Shown here in pieces: positions 1-8,900 of a DNA stretch of 64,000 bases. A model generated the notes under the pieces. That model had not been told where the DNA came from. It made no database searches and worked only from the letters and a program-made list of their open reading frames with translations. Every line of letters begins with the position of its first letter. Position 1 is the first letter of the stretch. This DNA comes from Antedon mediterranea (lineage: Eukaryota > Echinodermata > Crinoidea > Comatulida > Antedonidae): assembly GCF_964355755.1 (NCBI RefSeq), contig NC_092677.1, positions 24,090,101 through 24,154,100 of the forward strand. The letters are read 5' to 3'. The translations under genes were made by a program, and so were the position numbers.

Positions 1-312
1 CGTGTGGTGCAATGTGTTGCAATGTGTTGGCCATTCGACTACTGATCGAGGTTCGGATCCAACTCTCGCTGCATTGCTTGTATACTTTAGGCAAGAAACT
101 TCACTTACGTTTGCCTATATCCACCCAGGTGTATAAATATGAGCCCGTTTAGATCAAGACACAAATTTGCACTGATTACTACAGTAGTAGTAGTATTTCC
201 AAAAAATGTTTGATCTAAAAAAATTGACTGGGGTAATAATGTTCAGCGCTTTAGATGTTTCACAACATTAGGCGCTTTATAAATCCAGGATATTATTATT
301 ATTACTGTACTG
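1..312 (+). repeat. tRNA-derived SINE, family D, probably cut by the window edge
   Basis: A Pol III B-box-like GAGGTTCGGATCC lies at 48-60. It is followed by a body with TTACGTTTGCC and CACCCAGGTGTATAAAT, then GACTGGGGTAATAATGTTCAGC and GGCGCTTTATAAATCC, ending in (ATT)n near 295-305. The same order occurs at 30250-30525 (+) and, reversed, at 58284-58545; shorter pieces are at 10441-10640 and 20955-21015. This layout of tRNA head, central body and LINE-like tail with a short repeat is that of SINEs such as the V/Deu-SINE group; membership in that group is inferred. Not a gene. Confidence 0.75.
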
Positions 313-672
313 TATTACATTATTTTAAAGAATTAAAAAACCCTTGAAAAAATGTAATATGTTTTATAAATGACAAAATCATGAGAAAAACATTTTGAAA
401 GTGATTAAAATTGTTGTAAATTGTACTCAATGTACAGTAGTGTGTATAATAAAAACATACTAACTGTATTTTAAACATGCATAACCCTAAAAAAAAAACA
501 GCAAAATAGAGCATTGTTTTCTATAAATGGTAATAAATAATATGACAGAAATAATGTGAATGTAAATCTTTTAATATTGTTGGTTTGTAATAATCTATCC
601 ATGTTTGTAAAAAACCATATTTGCACATTCTATGAACTGTACAGCGTATGGTGGTCTATGTCATCTTGTGCA
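313..672. other. AT-rich stretch, nothing recognised
   Basis: Low-complexity AT-rich DNA with repeated TACTGTA/TACAGTA words. Open frames are short and match nothing I know. Confidence 0.5.
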
Positions 673-678
673 GGTTGG

Positions 679-933
679 GGAGTGGAGTTGTGGCTTGGTG
701 GTTATGATGCTTGGTGGTTATGATGCTTGGCTACCACTTCAAGGGTCCTGGGTTCAAGTCCCATCACATGTCTGGATTTTTTCTAAGGACAAAATTTCAA
801 CTCCACTCCCAAAGACTTATAAGACTTTGTTTATGTAGAGCATCTTGTGTATATTTTTGTCTTGTGAACCTTTGAGGGTCCCTAATGATCAAAAATTGTT
901 GGATGGATCACCCTCATTAAATATGGTAAAAAA
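679..933 (+). repeat. tRNA-derived SINE, family B, full-length-looking copy
   Basis: An A-box-like GTGGCTTGGTGGTTATG begins near 690 and a B-box GGGTTCAAGTCCC lies at 750-762. The body contains TGTAGAGCATCTTGTGTA and GAGGGTCCCTAATGATC, and the copy ends at CCTCATTAAATATGGT. A 17-bp piece of the head, around GATGCTTGGTGGTTAT, is duplicated in tandem only in this copy. Other copies are 10117-10358 (-), 47767-47980 (-) and a 3' piece at 46722-46830 (-). A 68-codon open frame across it has no coding look. Confidence 0.8.
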
Positions 934-1131
934 AACAACAGGAAATGCATTTATGATATGTAGTAGATGGATGAAGTCATTGTATTAACCATGTGACTAT
1001 GTGGCGTTGGTTTATTTATAAACACATTAGGCGCAGAACAGGAATTCTAAACCGCCCGGTGATATACTGAAAATTAATTAATTAATTTGAAACGATAAAG
1101 ATGAGGAAATCTGTGAGAATGAAAAAAAATT

Positions 1132-1203
1132 GCCCCAACCGAGATCCAAACCCGGAACATTCTGCTTGATATGCATATGTCCTAACCATTAGATCACTGG
1201 GGC
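1132..1203 (-). tRNA. tRNA-Asp-like sequence (anticodon ATC), pseudogene or SINE head
   Basis: Read on the minus strand, these 72 nt fold as a cloverleaf. The acceptor arm is GCCCCAG/TTGGGGC (7 pairs, one G-T). The D arm has 3 of 4 pairs, the anticodon arm TATGC/GCAGA has 4 of 5, and the T arm CCGGG/CTCGG has 5 pairs. T33, A37 and the D-loop GG are present. The loop ATATCAA gives anticodon ATC, which looks like an Asp GTC loop with one G-to-A change. The T loop is TTTGGAT instead of TTCGANT, so the B box is damaged. A run of eight T follows one A and one further T later, a normal Pol III terminator. The altered B box and the anticodon argue for a decayed tRNA or tRNA-derived repeat rather than a working gene. 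Confidence 0.55.
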
Positions 1204-1216
1204 TTTCATGGTATAG

Positions 1217-1382
1217 TATACAAATAATGAATGTTTTGTATTCGTGTAATGGTACAAATAATGGCACTTGGTGAATGATGAAAGGTTATATCAACTCGGC
1301 TTTGCCTCGTTGATATAACCTTTCATCATTCACCTCGTGCCATTATTTGTACCATTGCACTCATAAACATTCATTATTTGTT
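1217..1382. repeat. Large near-perfect palindrome (foldback)
   Basis: The sequence from CAAATAATGAATG through ACTCGGC (about 1219-1301) returns as its reverse complement up to 1380, with arms of about 75-80 bp and a central loop of only a few bases around GGCTTTGCC. Mismatches between arms are few, for example CACTTGGTG against CACCTCGTG. It abuts the TIR element at 1383-1529 and the tRNA-like sequence at 1132-1203. Confidence 0.85.
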
Positions 1383-1529
1383 TTATATAACATCTAACAT
1401 TTTTTTTTCGTACACAAAAATTTTTCAAAAAGTACTATTTAACGATCGTTGAATAGTGCGTACTATTGCACGCCATGTGACCCACATTCGTCCAATCAAA
1501 TGACAGGAATTTATATAGGTGTTATATAA
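1383..1529. mobile_element. Short TIR element (MITE), about 147 bp
   Basis: The left end TTATATAACATCT (1383-1395) and right end AGGTGTTATATAA (1517-1529) are inverted with 12 of 13 positions matching. The interior has TTTAACGATCGTTGAATAG, itself partly palindromic, and no open frame. It sits directly beside the foldback at 1217-1382, and the two may be parts of one composite element. No target duplication was resolved. Confidence 0.55.
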
Positions 1530-1802
1530 TTCATGTTATAGCACCTCTTTAACATTCTCGGCGTGGTACAATTATTTTTTTCTTTATATAATTTTTCTTC
1601 TTCTTCTTGAGCTATGGAGAATCTTGTACTCTGTATTCTTTTTTTTTCGAAATAAAAGATGAAATGAAAAGAAATAAAAAGCAAAACTAAACTTCACAAA
1701 GCCCACAGACATAATAACCTAATTATTTTAAAGGTGCAGCAAAAATAGGCACATAATTGAACATTATGCAACCTATTAATTCAGCTTAAATGTTGGTTTG
1801 AT

Positions 1803-2369
1803 TACCATAAATCTTCTAATACTAGTAACCCCCCTTCTAATAGTAACCCACACTCTAATAGTAACCCACCTTCTAATAGTAACCCACCTTATAAGTTAAT
1901 CTATAATAATAACCCACTACTCTAATAGTAACCCATGGGGGTTACTATTAGAGTCACAAAAACTTATGATGCAGCTGTAGGAGATAATGCATGTTGATCT
2001 CAGGAGTGGGGGAAGGATTGAGTGTTTTTGAGTTTATAAAATAAAGTTGGAGTTCTGTTTAAACGTACTGTTTTATTATTTTGCTATGAGTTGCTGACCG
2101 GAAATTTAGGAACAAATTACTATTTTCAGGTGCATAATTTAAGATTAGTAATAGTAAAAAGCTATACAAAACAACCTTATTGCTAAAAATACAATACAAA
2201 ACTGTTTCTCGACTCAAAAATTAGTTTGATTAGCAATATTGCTAAACAAAATTTTAAAATGAAATTTTTCCCTGTCTAATAGTAACCCCCCTTCTAATAG
2301 TAACCCACCCTAAAAAACAATCAAAGAATAATAACCCAGGGTTACAATTAGAATAGAAGATTTATGGTA
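1803..2369. mobile_element. Non-autonomous TIR element, TA-flanked, with internal TAATAGTAACCC repeats
   Basis: The ends CCATAAATCTTCTAAT and its inverse (AGAAGATTTATGG at the right) are flanked by TA on both sides (1803-1804 and 2368-2369), as expected for Tc1/mariner insertion. Inside each end are short tandem copies of TAATAGTAACCC: about five on the left (1828-1935) and three on the right (2276-2345). Near 1935-1950 the repeat also appears inverted (GGGGGTTACTATTAGAG). No transposase frame remains. Confidence 0.65.
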
Positions 2370-2455
2370 TGAGCCAGTGACAGATCCGGGATATTGTAAA
2401 AAGTTAGGATCTCCTTGGATCCACCCACTGTTCAGTATGTGAACATTCATGCATG

Positions 2456-3637
2456 TACCGTATATTTCGGTGTATAAGTCGCACCTGTGTATAAGACGCA
2501 CCCCCTACTGAGAGTAAAATATCGGTATTTTTTATATCGTCGATGTATAAGACGCACCTTATATTTCATCAAAACAATGTTTTTTTTAAATTGTAATCAA
2601 TATTATTGTAATAAATATTATTGTAATAATATATTTTGTTATATCTACAACGGCGTCCTTTATCTTTATTTAGGTTTTTTCTTACCTAGGCTCGGCCACG
2701 CCCAGCCTCAACAAGTTGTTTCTAACTTGTTATTCATGAGTTTCGCACCCGCAACATCGAGTGCATGACCGTGTGTGTAACACGCACGTGTGTGGGCTAG
2801 CCTCGCTCGATCATTTCGAGAGGGCGCACGTTTTCACGGACAATCGTATTCGATTAGTATCTACTGTATGTATCTGAGAAGTGTGTACGTTAGGTCCATG
2901 CTATAATCACCTTGAGAATATACTAGTCGAATACCATACAACATGTGGCCGCCAAGAAGGGCTTGCGCTGGGGGTACGGCGGTCGGCGGTATAACTATAA
3001 ATAAATAAATAGTGGGTGAGTGGCCGAGCGGTTAAGACAGTGGAACCGCAATTACGTAGCCATAACATCGGCATGGGTTCGAGGCTCACTCACTCCATGG
3101 TTCTGGTGGTAGAACGAGTCTTCTCGGATAAGGACTATAAACCGTAGGTCCAGTGTACACATCTAGCTCGTGTGCACTTTAAAGAACCTAGTACATCTTT
3201 CGAGACGAGTAGGGGGTTACCCCGGTGTATTAGTACATCACAGCCACTGATCACCAACTGGGCCCTCTGGGAGACCAGTCTTTGACTGAAGAGGTTACCC
3301 AGTATAAATATATATTTCAATTCAATTCAAATACTATTCCAATCGTAAACGTTTACAAATGAAATTTTATTGGAGTGCCTAAAACAGCTCCATAATAAAC
3401 AAATCTTTTCATCATATTTAGTATAATATCACGCTAAAATGCTTTGAAAACTAGGCAGAAGCAGGTTGCCGTTACGTTAGTACACTGTAGCTAGGCCTAC
3501 TCAGGCCTAGCCAACAAGGTGACGATATGTACACTCTGTGTGGTGAGGTATTTATGTTCGGTGTATAAGACGCACCCTTAATTTAGAGGTCAAATTTGGG
3601 TGTCAAAAGTGCGACTTATACACCGAAATATATGGTA
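2456..3637. mobile_element. Non-autonomous TIR element, 1.18 kb, TA-flanked, carrying a nested SINE
   Basis: The left end CCGTATATTTCGGTGTATAA and the right end are inverted copies over about 27 bp with one or two differences, each bordered by TA. The internal motif GTGTATAAGACGCACC recurs at both ends (2487 and 3548). The middle holds moderately CpG-rich DNA (2680-2860) with no long open frame, plus the SINE at 3013-3330. TA flanks suggest the Tc1/mariner superfamily, but the family is not certain from the ends alone. Confidence 0.7.
3013..3330 (+). repeat. tRNA-derived SINE, family A, intact copy
   Basis: It begins with a serine/leucine-like tRNA head: GTGAGTG pairs with CACTCAC, the A box is TGGCCGAGCGGTTAAG and the B box GGGTTCGAGGCTC. 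The body includes GTAGGTCCAGTGTACACATC, GTGCACTTTAAAGAACC and ATCTTTCGAGACGAGTAGG, and it ends in an AT-rich tail with repeated CAATT. It is the uninterrupted reference for the copies at 14440-15105 (split by a TIR element) and 56795-57470 (split by a TTAA element). A diverged relative is at 17346-17572 (-). Confidence 0.8.
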
Positions 3638-3639
3638 CA

Positions 3640-4017
3640 TACTGTTCATCTATAGTATTTCCACAACTACAGAACAGAAGTATTAATACATCTTATAACT
3701 ATAAAGATCATTCTTCTTTCACTCATACTGTAGATTATTGCCAAGCAGCTGTGCATAAACTTAGATTCTATTTGACAATGATGATTCAATCTTGTTGTTT
3801 GTAGAGCCTATTCTCCGACTGCACTTTGTCTAGCCCTATCACTTTCCAGTCGTTTACCTTTATTTGTACCCAGTTATACTTGAGTTTTAAGAGCACAAAT
3901 ATTAATACAATGTCACAACTGGATGAATGGATCATCTTCCCCTGAATTATAACTTGTAACATTCTTGGTCTCGCCATTCTTAAAAATAATCAAGATTTTT
4001 AAAATAATAATAATATA
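3640..4017. other. AT-rich stretch, nothing recognised
   Basis: No gene, TIR pair or tandem array seen. Short open frames only. Confidence 0.4.
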
Positions 4018-5065
4018 ATAATTTATTTGGAAGCTACATGTTTGAAACAGTGACACACTTCTTGAATGAAGGTGTGTTCAGAGTAAGTAAAATAAAAGTT
4101 AGGGCCTGTTCGTAGGGGTTGAAAATACCAGCTTATTCCCGATTTCCGTTCGCGTGATCCAATTAACTTTTGCCTCAGGCTACAAAAAATTCGAGGCAAA
4201 ATGTTCACCAAATTTGCAGGTTATTTCAGCGATAATCCAATTATACTCGGCCTTCGAGGATAATAAATCTCCGATAGAGGTAATGTGTCAAATTTTGACA
4301 AACGTTCGCTGCCTAGGCCCGTCATTTCTCCTACGAAGCTCTTACATACACGCTTCGAGGGCGATCGTCAGCTGGTGCTGTCCTTGTTGGTGTAGACCGC
4401 TTAGGAATACACCCCGTTTAGTAGTAGGCCTAGCTGGTCGGTGGTGTTTCCGTCGTGTAACATTGGGCTCAAATTCTTCATCAATGAGTAAAATAATGGT
4501 CGTCAGGAGAAGGCATATTTCGGCAGGATTATCGGCGTTAAGAGGCATAAGGTTTGTCGCAAGGATAAGCAGTGTAAAAGGTAGCAAGTAATTGTTATAG
4601 TAAAGAAAGATCGCGAGTAAAAAATATACAACACGAAACTAGCGTGCGAAAATGGGGTCGTAGGTTGTAAAGACAACTGACCTTAAAACGTAATTTCCGG
4701 TTTGTGATTCGTCGATTAAGCATTTAAGCGGTTAAATATTTCAAGTACGAACAACGCTCAATTTATAACCCGAGGCATGGGTGAAATTAAGCGCTTATTT
4801 TAACCACCGTACGAACACGACCTTAGAGGGAAAAAATGATTTAACAATAGGCCTATTTACAGTACAAGGAACCTTGAAATAAATTACAGTACAGTATCTA
4901 CAAGATATAAAAAAATAACATTACCAAAAGTAATACTTTTGAAATAGTGGCACACTTCTTGAATGAAGGTGCGTCCATAGTACAGTAAAGTAAAATAAAA
5001 GTTAGAGGAGAAAAAAAAAAAATTTAACAGATGGCCTATTTGCAGTACAAGGAAACAAAAAAAAT
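4018..5065. repeat. Tandemly duplicated interspersed repeat, first copy interrupted
   Basis: Two copies share CACACTTCTTGAATGAAGGT, TAAAATAAAAGTTAG and a final part with GCCTATTTNCAGTACAAGGAA. Copy one runs 4018-4101 and resumes at 4823-4905; copy two is 4905-5065 and is uninterrupted. A diverged third copy is at 32625-32720. Starting with AATAATAATTTATTTGGA, it looks like the reversed 3' tail of a LINE or SINE (inference). Confidence 0.65.
4102..4822. mobile_element. PIF/Harbinger-like element, 721 bp, TTA target duplication
   Basis: The ends GGGCCTGTTCGTAGGGGTT and GGTCGTGTTCGTACGGTGGTT (right end, reversed) form diverged TIRs. TTA flanks both sides (4099-4101 and 4823-4825). The second copy of the surrounding repeat has the unoccupied site AAAAGTTAGAGGAG near 5001, confirming a single TTA target. 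The interior is CpG-richer than its surroundings. Overlapping frames on both strands (4154-4591 +, 4342-4587 -) stay open. The minus frame is Leu/Ile-rich then Arg/His-rich, loosely like the start of Harbinger nucleases, but no catalytic motif is visible, so I do not call it a gene. Confidence 0.75.
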
Positions 5066-5067
5066 GT

Positions 5068-5188
5068 GATGTGCCCATATATGGGCATGATGATGTCATA
5101 TCACTACCATATTTGTGCATATCACTACCTTATTTAGGCAGATCACACTCTTTTTGTCAATTTAGTTTGATAGTGTAGACAGAGCTTT
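5068..5188 (+). mobile_element. MITE family W, 5'-incomplete copy
   Basis: It contains the family motifs GATGTGCCCATA and ATATCACTACCATATTTG, and ends in TTTGATAGTGTAGACAGAGC. The matching left terminus is absent. Other copies: 10643-10848, 16188-16500, 52771-52902 and 54026-54262. Confidence 0.75.
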
Positions 5189-5189
5189 A

Positions 5190-5798
5190 AAATAATTGAA
5201 TCAATATTGTCAACAAAATATTTGAAGCACAACAGGTTGCTTGCAATATTCTACCTATTGTTTCTTGTAAAGCAGATTGCTTCTAAATTCATTTACCTAT
5301 TTAACCACAGCTTATTAATATACATAAGGAATACTATTCACATTCTGAGCACACATCCTTTGTCCTTCTTTTTACATCTGTTCCAATACACAAATCAGGC
5401 TCGTGACAGCTGAGCTTGGTGGAGTATTGTTCCAAATCAGTCAACTGCCTACATTTCAACCATATTCAATGCCGAAATGCCTACTTCGGAGGTTCACATA
5501 AAAATCTTTAAACAGCTTGCATATATTGTCAAACATCAATGAATTTAATGTTCATAAATTATCTATAAATATTTATGTGTTTGGTCTCGCTTTAAATTTA
5601 CATATTGTATTTAAATTAGTTTTCACTTTTTGTGTGTCAACACTATTTGCTATCCAATAATATTTTCACAGACACAGGCCTGTATGAGCAAATTTACTCC
5701 ATTTTTAAATAGACTACCGTAGTAGTACTACTCTTGCATAAAAAAACTATGTTTAAATAACCATGAGTTTTTTAATGAAATCGGTTTAATCGGTTAGG
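5190..5798. other. AT-rich stretch, nothing recognised
   Basis: A frame at 5207-5413 is a run of hydrophobic and Ile/Leu/Phe codons typical of AT-rich noncoding DNA. No splice context or family match. Confidence 0.4.
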
Positions 5799-5799
5799 T

Positions 5800-6395
5800 T
5801 TTGGATATGAATACCCAGTGTATTTCTGTTCAAGTTTTACAGTACATTTAACTGTTTGTTAGCAGGATTACACAACAAGTTATTCCAAGATCTTTACCAA
5901 AATGAAAACACAGATAGATATGTGGACAAGGACCACTACATTAAATTTTGGAGGCAATCTGTACCACTATCCCAATTCTGGACCACTTTTTAGTATTTTC
6001 AGACCTGCTAATTGTTAAAAGATGAGACAGAATTTTCACATTAGTTGCATTTTCTCGAGAATTACTTGTCCAAAAAACATCATTTTTATACAAGAGGCAT
6101 GAGTTATAATTTGTGATTTGTAATTTTAAAACATAATTTGATTTAATGTACAGGTTTTTTGATACGAGTAGTTTTAAAAAACATTTCTTTTAAAATTCAC
6201 CCGTTTGTTTTTGGTTTTGTTAGTCAATTGAAACTATTGTAATAGTTGAAACCTTTACACCAAACACATGCTTGTAGTGAAATTAGCCTAAATCACACAC
6301 AGTATTAAGACACACTCAAATTGTTATATTTTTTTCCGGAGAAATCATAGGAGGATAATTTACTACAGTAGGCGGAGGTATGCACTCTCTGAGTG
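5800..6395 (-). repeat. Old interspersed repeat with GGCGGAGGT terminus
   Basis: The right end TAGGCGGAGGTATGCACTCT and the left part TGTTTGTTAGCAGGATTACA, with GATCTTTACCAAAATG and CCCAATTCTGGACCACT, match in reverse the repeat at 37863-38330 (CCTCCGCCAAGACC ... CTGCTAACAGACAAACAAAC). Such CCTCCGCC/ACAAACAAAC repeats are common in marine animal genomes. Class not settled. Confidence 0.5.
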
Positions 6396-6694
6396 GCTTT
6401 CTAGTTCTATATAAAATAGTTTTTGTCTGGCCATAATGCATTTAGTATTTCACAAAACCTGTTCAACAGTCAATAGAGAAGATCCAAGATGCAATCATAA
6501 TTAAAACTTGTTGTCAGTAGTAACAGCTGAGCATGTTTGATTATGATATTTTGATAACAAGGCTTATTATTTGTAAATATTATTATATAACATAAATATT
6601 ATAAAGATTTAAATAAATTATCACTTAAATTATTATACTATTATAAATTTAATAAAAATATATTAATCAAGTTTTTTCTGGGTTAGTGAATGAC
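6396..6694. other. AT-rich stretch, nothing recognised
   Basis: No feature seen. Confidence 0.4.
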
Positions 6695-7831
6695 TTAAAA
6701 TGGACCTGAAATGGATTTTCGATTTTTTTCATTTTAGAATGATGTTTTGGGGGCTATTAGGTGTTGCTAGAATGTATATTGTTACAAAATATAAATTGGC
6801 CCTTTTGGGGAAAGCCCCATTTGAAAATCAAAAAAATTCGCGGGTGACGTCACTTTGCGAATATATTCCTATCCCTCCAATGGAAAATTTGCAGTTTTTT
6901 GGCTATAACTCTTGAAATCTATGGAGTATTTTCTAAAAAATGCTTGTGCATTTGCAGAAACGTATTTAGAATTTTTTTAGATAAAATTATTACCGCATAA
7001 ACGGTTATTCATCGAGTAAATGACGATTTAAAATCTTAAAATCAACGGTTTTTTTCTGGCAATACCGAAGTTGGCCTGGCAACGTTGTCCGGGATACAGC
7101 TCCGTGCGCAATGATGCGTATCCATATTTTCCGTTCGTGTATTTTGTATATCGTTCGTAATTTATACTGCTAAAATGTGTTAGTTTCTTTAGTTTTTAGT
7201 TTAGCAGAATTAAATTAGTAATATGAGATGATAATTTATTTGTCACGAATCAGGCAGTTCGAAAACGAATGTTATTCATATTTTACTTTGGCTTGACAAT
7301 GAGCGCAGCAAGTTGTTGATATCGCTTTGGTCCTTGGATGCACATGAAACGGAGCCTCGCCGCATGATGTGGGTGGTGGATCGACTCCGCGCGCTGGATT
7401 GGGGGCCTAGAGGCCTAGTAAAGGTTTGGGAGGTAGGCCTTCTAAATTCGTGTTTTAGAACAAACGAAGTACATTTTAGGGACCTATATTTCAACAACAT
7501 TAGATATTGAATAAATTAGTATTAGTGTCAACGCTTCGCGTATCTTTCCAGGCCGTCGATCATTCACTGACTATCGGGTGGCATACACGCTCTCGATATC
7601 ATCGTGTGTATGTGACGTCGTGAATATAGAGGCTTCCGACGGCCGTTGAAATAGAATATTGCAATGGCGTGAGTAATTTTCGCTAATTTACCATGGTATC
7701 TTAAAATTTCGTTTTTACTCAAAATACTATACATTTTGTTTTTATTTGTATGGGTTTGTGTTAATTTGATACATTTAAATAAGATGTGTGAATTTCTTGA
7801 AAATCGAAATTCCATTTCAGGTCCATTTTAA
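6695..7831. mobile_element. TTAA-flanked TIR element, 1.14 kb (piggyBac-type target)
   Basis: The ends AATGGACCTGAAATGGA and TCCATTTCAGGTCCATT are perfect inverses. The inverted match extends to about 28 bp with one difference, through WTTTCGATTTT. TTAA borders both sides (6695-6698 and 7828-7831). The middle (7080-7660) is clearly more CpG-rich than the flanks and contains short open frames (7276-7500 -, 7313-7510 +) that I do not recognise. No transposase domain is visible. It could be a non-autonomous piggyBac-like element, or one carrying a captured promoter-like fragment. Confidence 0.7.
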
Positions 7832-8483
7832 TAAAAATATAAATGGTCTATTCGATTTTACATTTTTTTCATCTTTATTATTTTTGTGTGTTTTGTGAGA
7901 TAATATTAATACATTATAATATTTAATAACTTATCTCATAGTACTCTTCTACCGAGGAAGGCTTTAGTGTTACTGGAAAAAAATTGTTCTGATTTAGCAT
8001 TTTTTAGTATCTCCATTGACATCCAGGAGAAGCATTGTCATTTTTTCAGTAATTTGAATTTTGATTTAAATAATAATTAGTATACTATTATATGATTATT
8101 TTTTTCACAATAATACTGATAGTATACTACAATTGCATACCTGTATTTTCTATAGATCCTTTAAGCAATACTATAAGAATATATAGATCAAAATTTATTT
8201 AATTAATTTGCTTTTTAAACTTGTCATAATCCTAAGGATTTAGTTATTCACATTGTTGCATTCTATTTGTGTGCGTGTAATGTGTAATAATGTATAATAT
8301 CAGATCGGAGCGTAGTCATGATGTTGTTGGATTAATGTAATTGCTTGCATATCCTGCCATTCATTAGTAAGGGAATAACTATAGCATGCTCATCATAAGC
8401 TACTATATGTACTTCTGTCAAAGTGTCTAGTAGCCATGAATTAGTTTATACATACAGTAGACATATTTAGTATCAATAGCATA
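7832..8483. other. AT-rich stretch, nothing recognised
   Basis: No exon, SINE or TIR pair seen. Confidence 0.4.
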
Positions 8484-8606
8484 AAAGATATAGAAACGAT
8501 TCGGAGAATAGCAGAAAACAGACAGGATTGAAGAAAAGCAATCCGAGATATAAGCAAAGCAGCCGAGGCGGGAAAGTCATCAGACTATCTGGCGAACCGG
8601 CAATAA
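8484..8606 (+). pseudogene. LINE reverse-transcriptase C-terminal remnant with in-frame stop
   Basis: Translated from 8484 the frame reads KDIETIRRIAENRQD, then TGA at 8529-8531, then RKAIRDISKAAEAGKSSDYL, ending in TAA at 8604. The pattern of A-E-N/D-R followed by W-R just before the stop is usual at the C-terminus of RTE/CR1-type LINE polyproteins. The stop replaces the expected Trp (TGA for TGG). A GATGATGA-like 3' tail follows at 8624-8641, as in RTE elements. No polymerase core is present, so the copy is 5'-truncated and dead. The match is by pattern on about 40 residues. Confidence 0.45.
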
Positions 8607-8826
8607 ACAACAACATAGACGTATTTATGAATGATGATGAATAGAGACCTTACTCTCATTTGAGACACCCCTACCCTGTATTCAAAAGGACCATAGAGAA
8701 CAGCGTCCTGTAAAATGATAATAGGATAAAATGTTTTTTTAAAAAACACTGCAACCAACCCCTATTCAATTCAAGGGAAACCCTTGTATTATAGGGGCCA
8801 CTTTTTGAGTCCAAAAGTTGATTCAC

Positions 8827-8900
8827 TTTAGACAGGGGGGGGGGGGGAGGCGTTTATTCAAAGCGGGACGTTTATTTTAATAAATACAGTACAGTGTACT
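8827..8900 (+). repeat. G13 run in a GGCGTTTATT repeat
   Basis: Thirteen G in a row end near 8847, followed by GGCGTTTATTCAAAGCGGG and CGTTTATTTTAATAAATAC. The GGACGTTTATT pattern recurs twice and looks like the end of an old interspersed repeat. Confidence 0.4.

Noticed and set aside
632-838. 68-codon frame and a similar 84-codon frame at 47826-48080
   Set aside because: Both lie in copies of the same tRNA-derived SINE, and the shared residues reflect repeat identity.
3013-3098. Functional tRNA-Ser/Leu gene
   Set aside because: The A and B boxes are good and the acceptor pairs, but the T and anticodon arms do not fold properly, and the same head occurs with the same body elsewhere, so it is a SINE head.
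6700-6915. 71-codon plus frame beginning MDLKWIFDFFHF
   Set aside because: It starts within the TIR of a TTAA element and includes low-complexity AT-rich codons; no domain.
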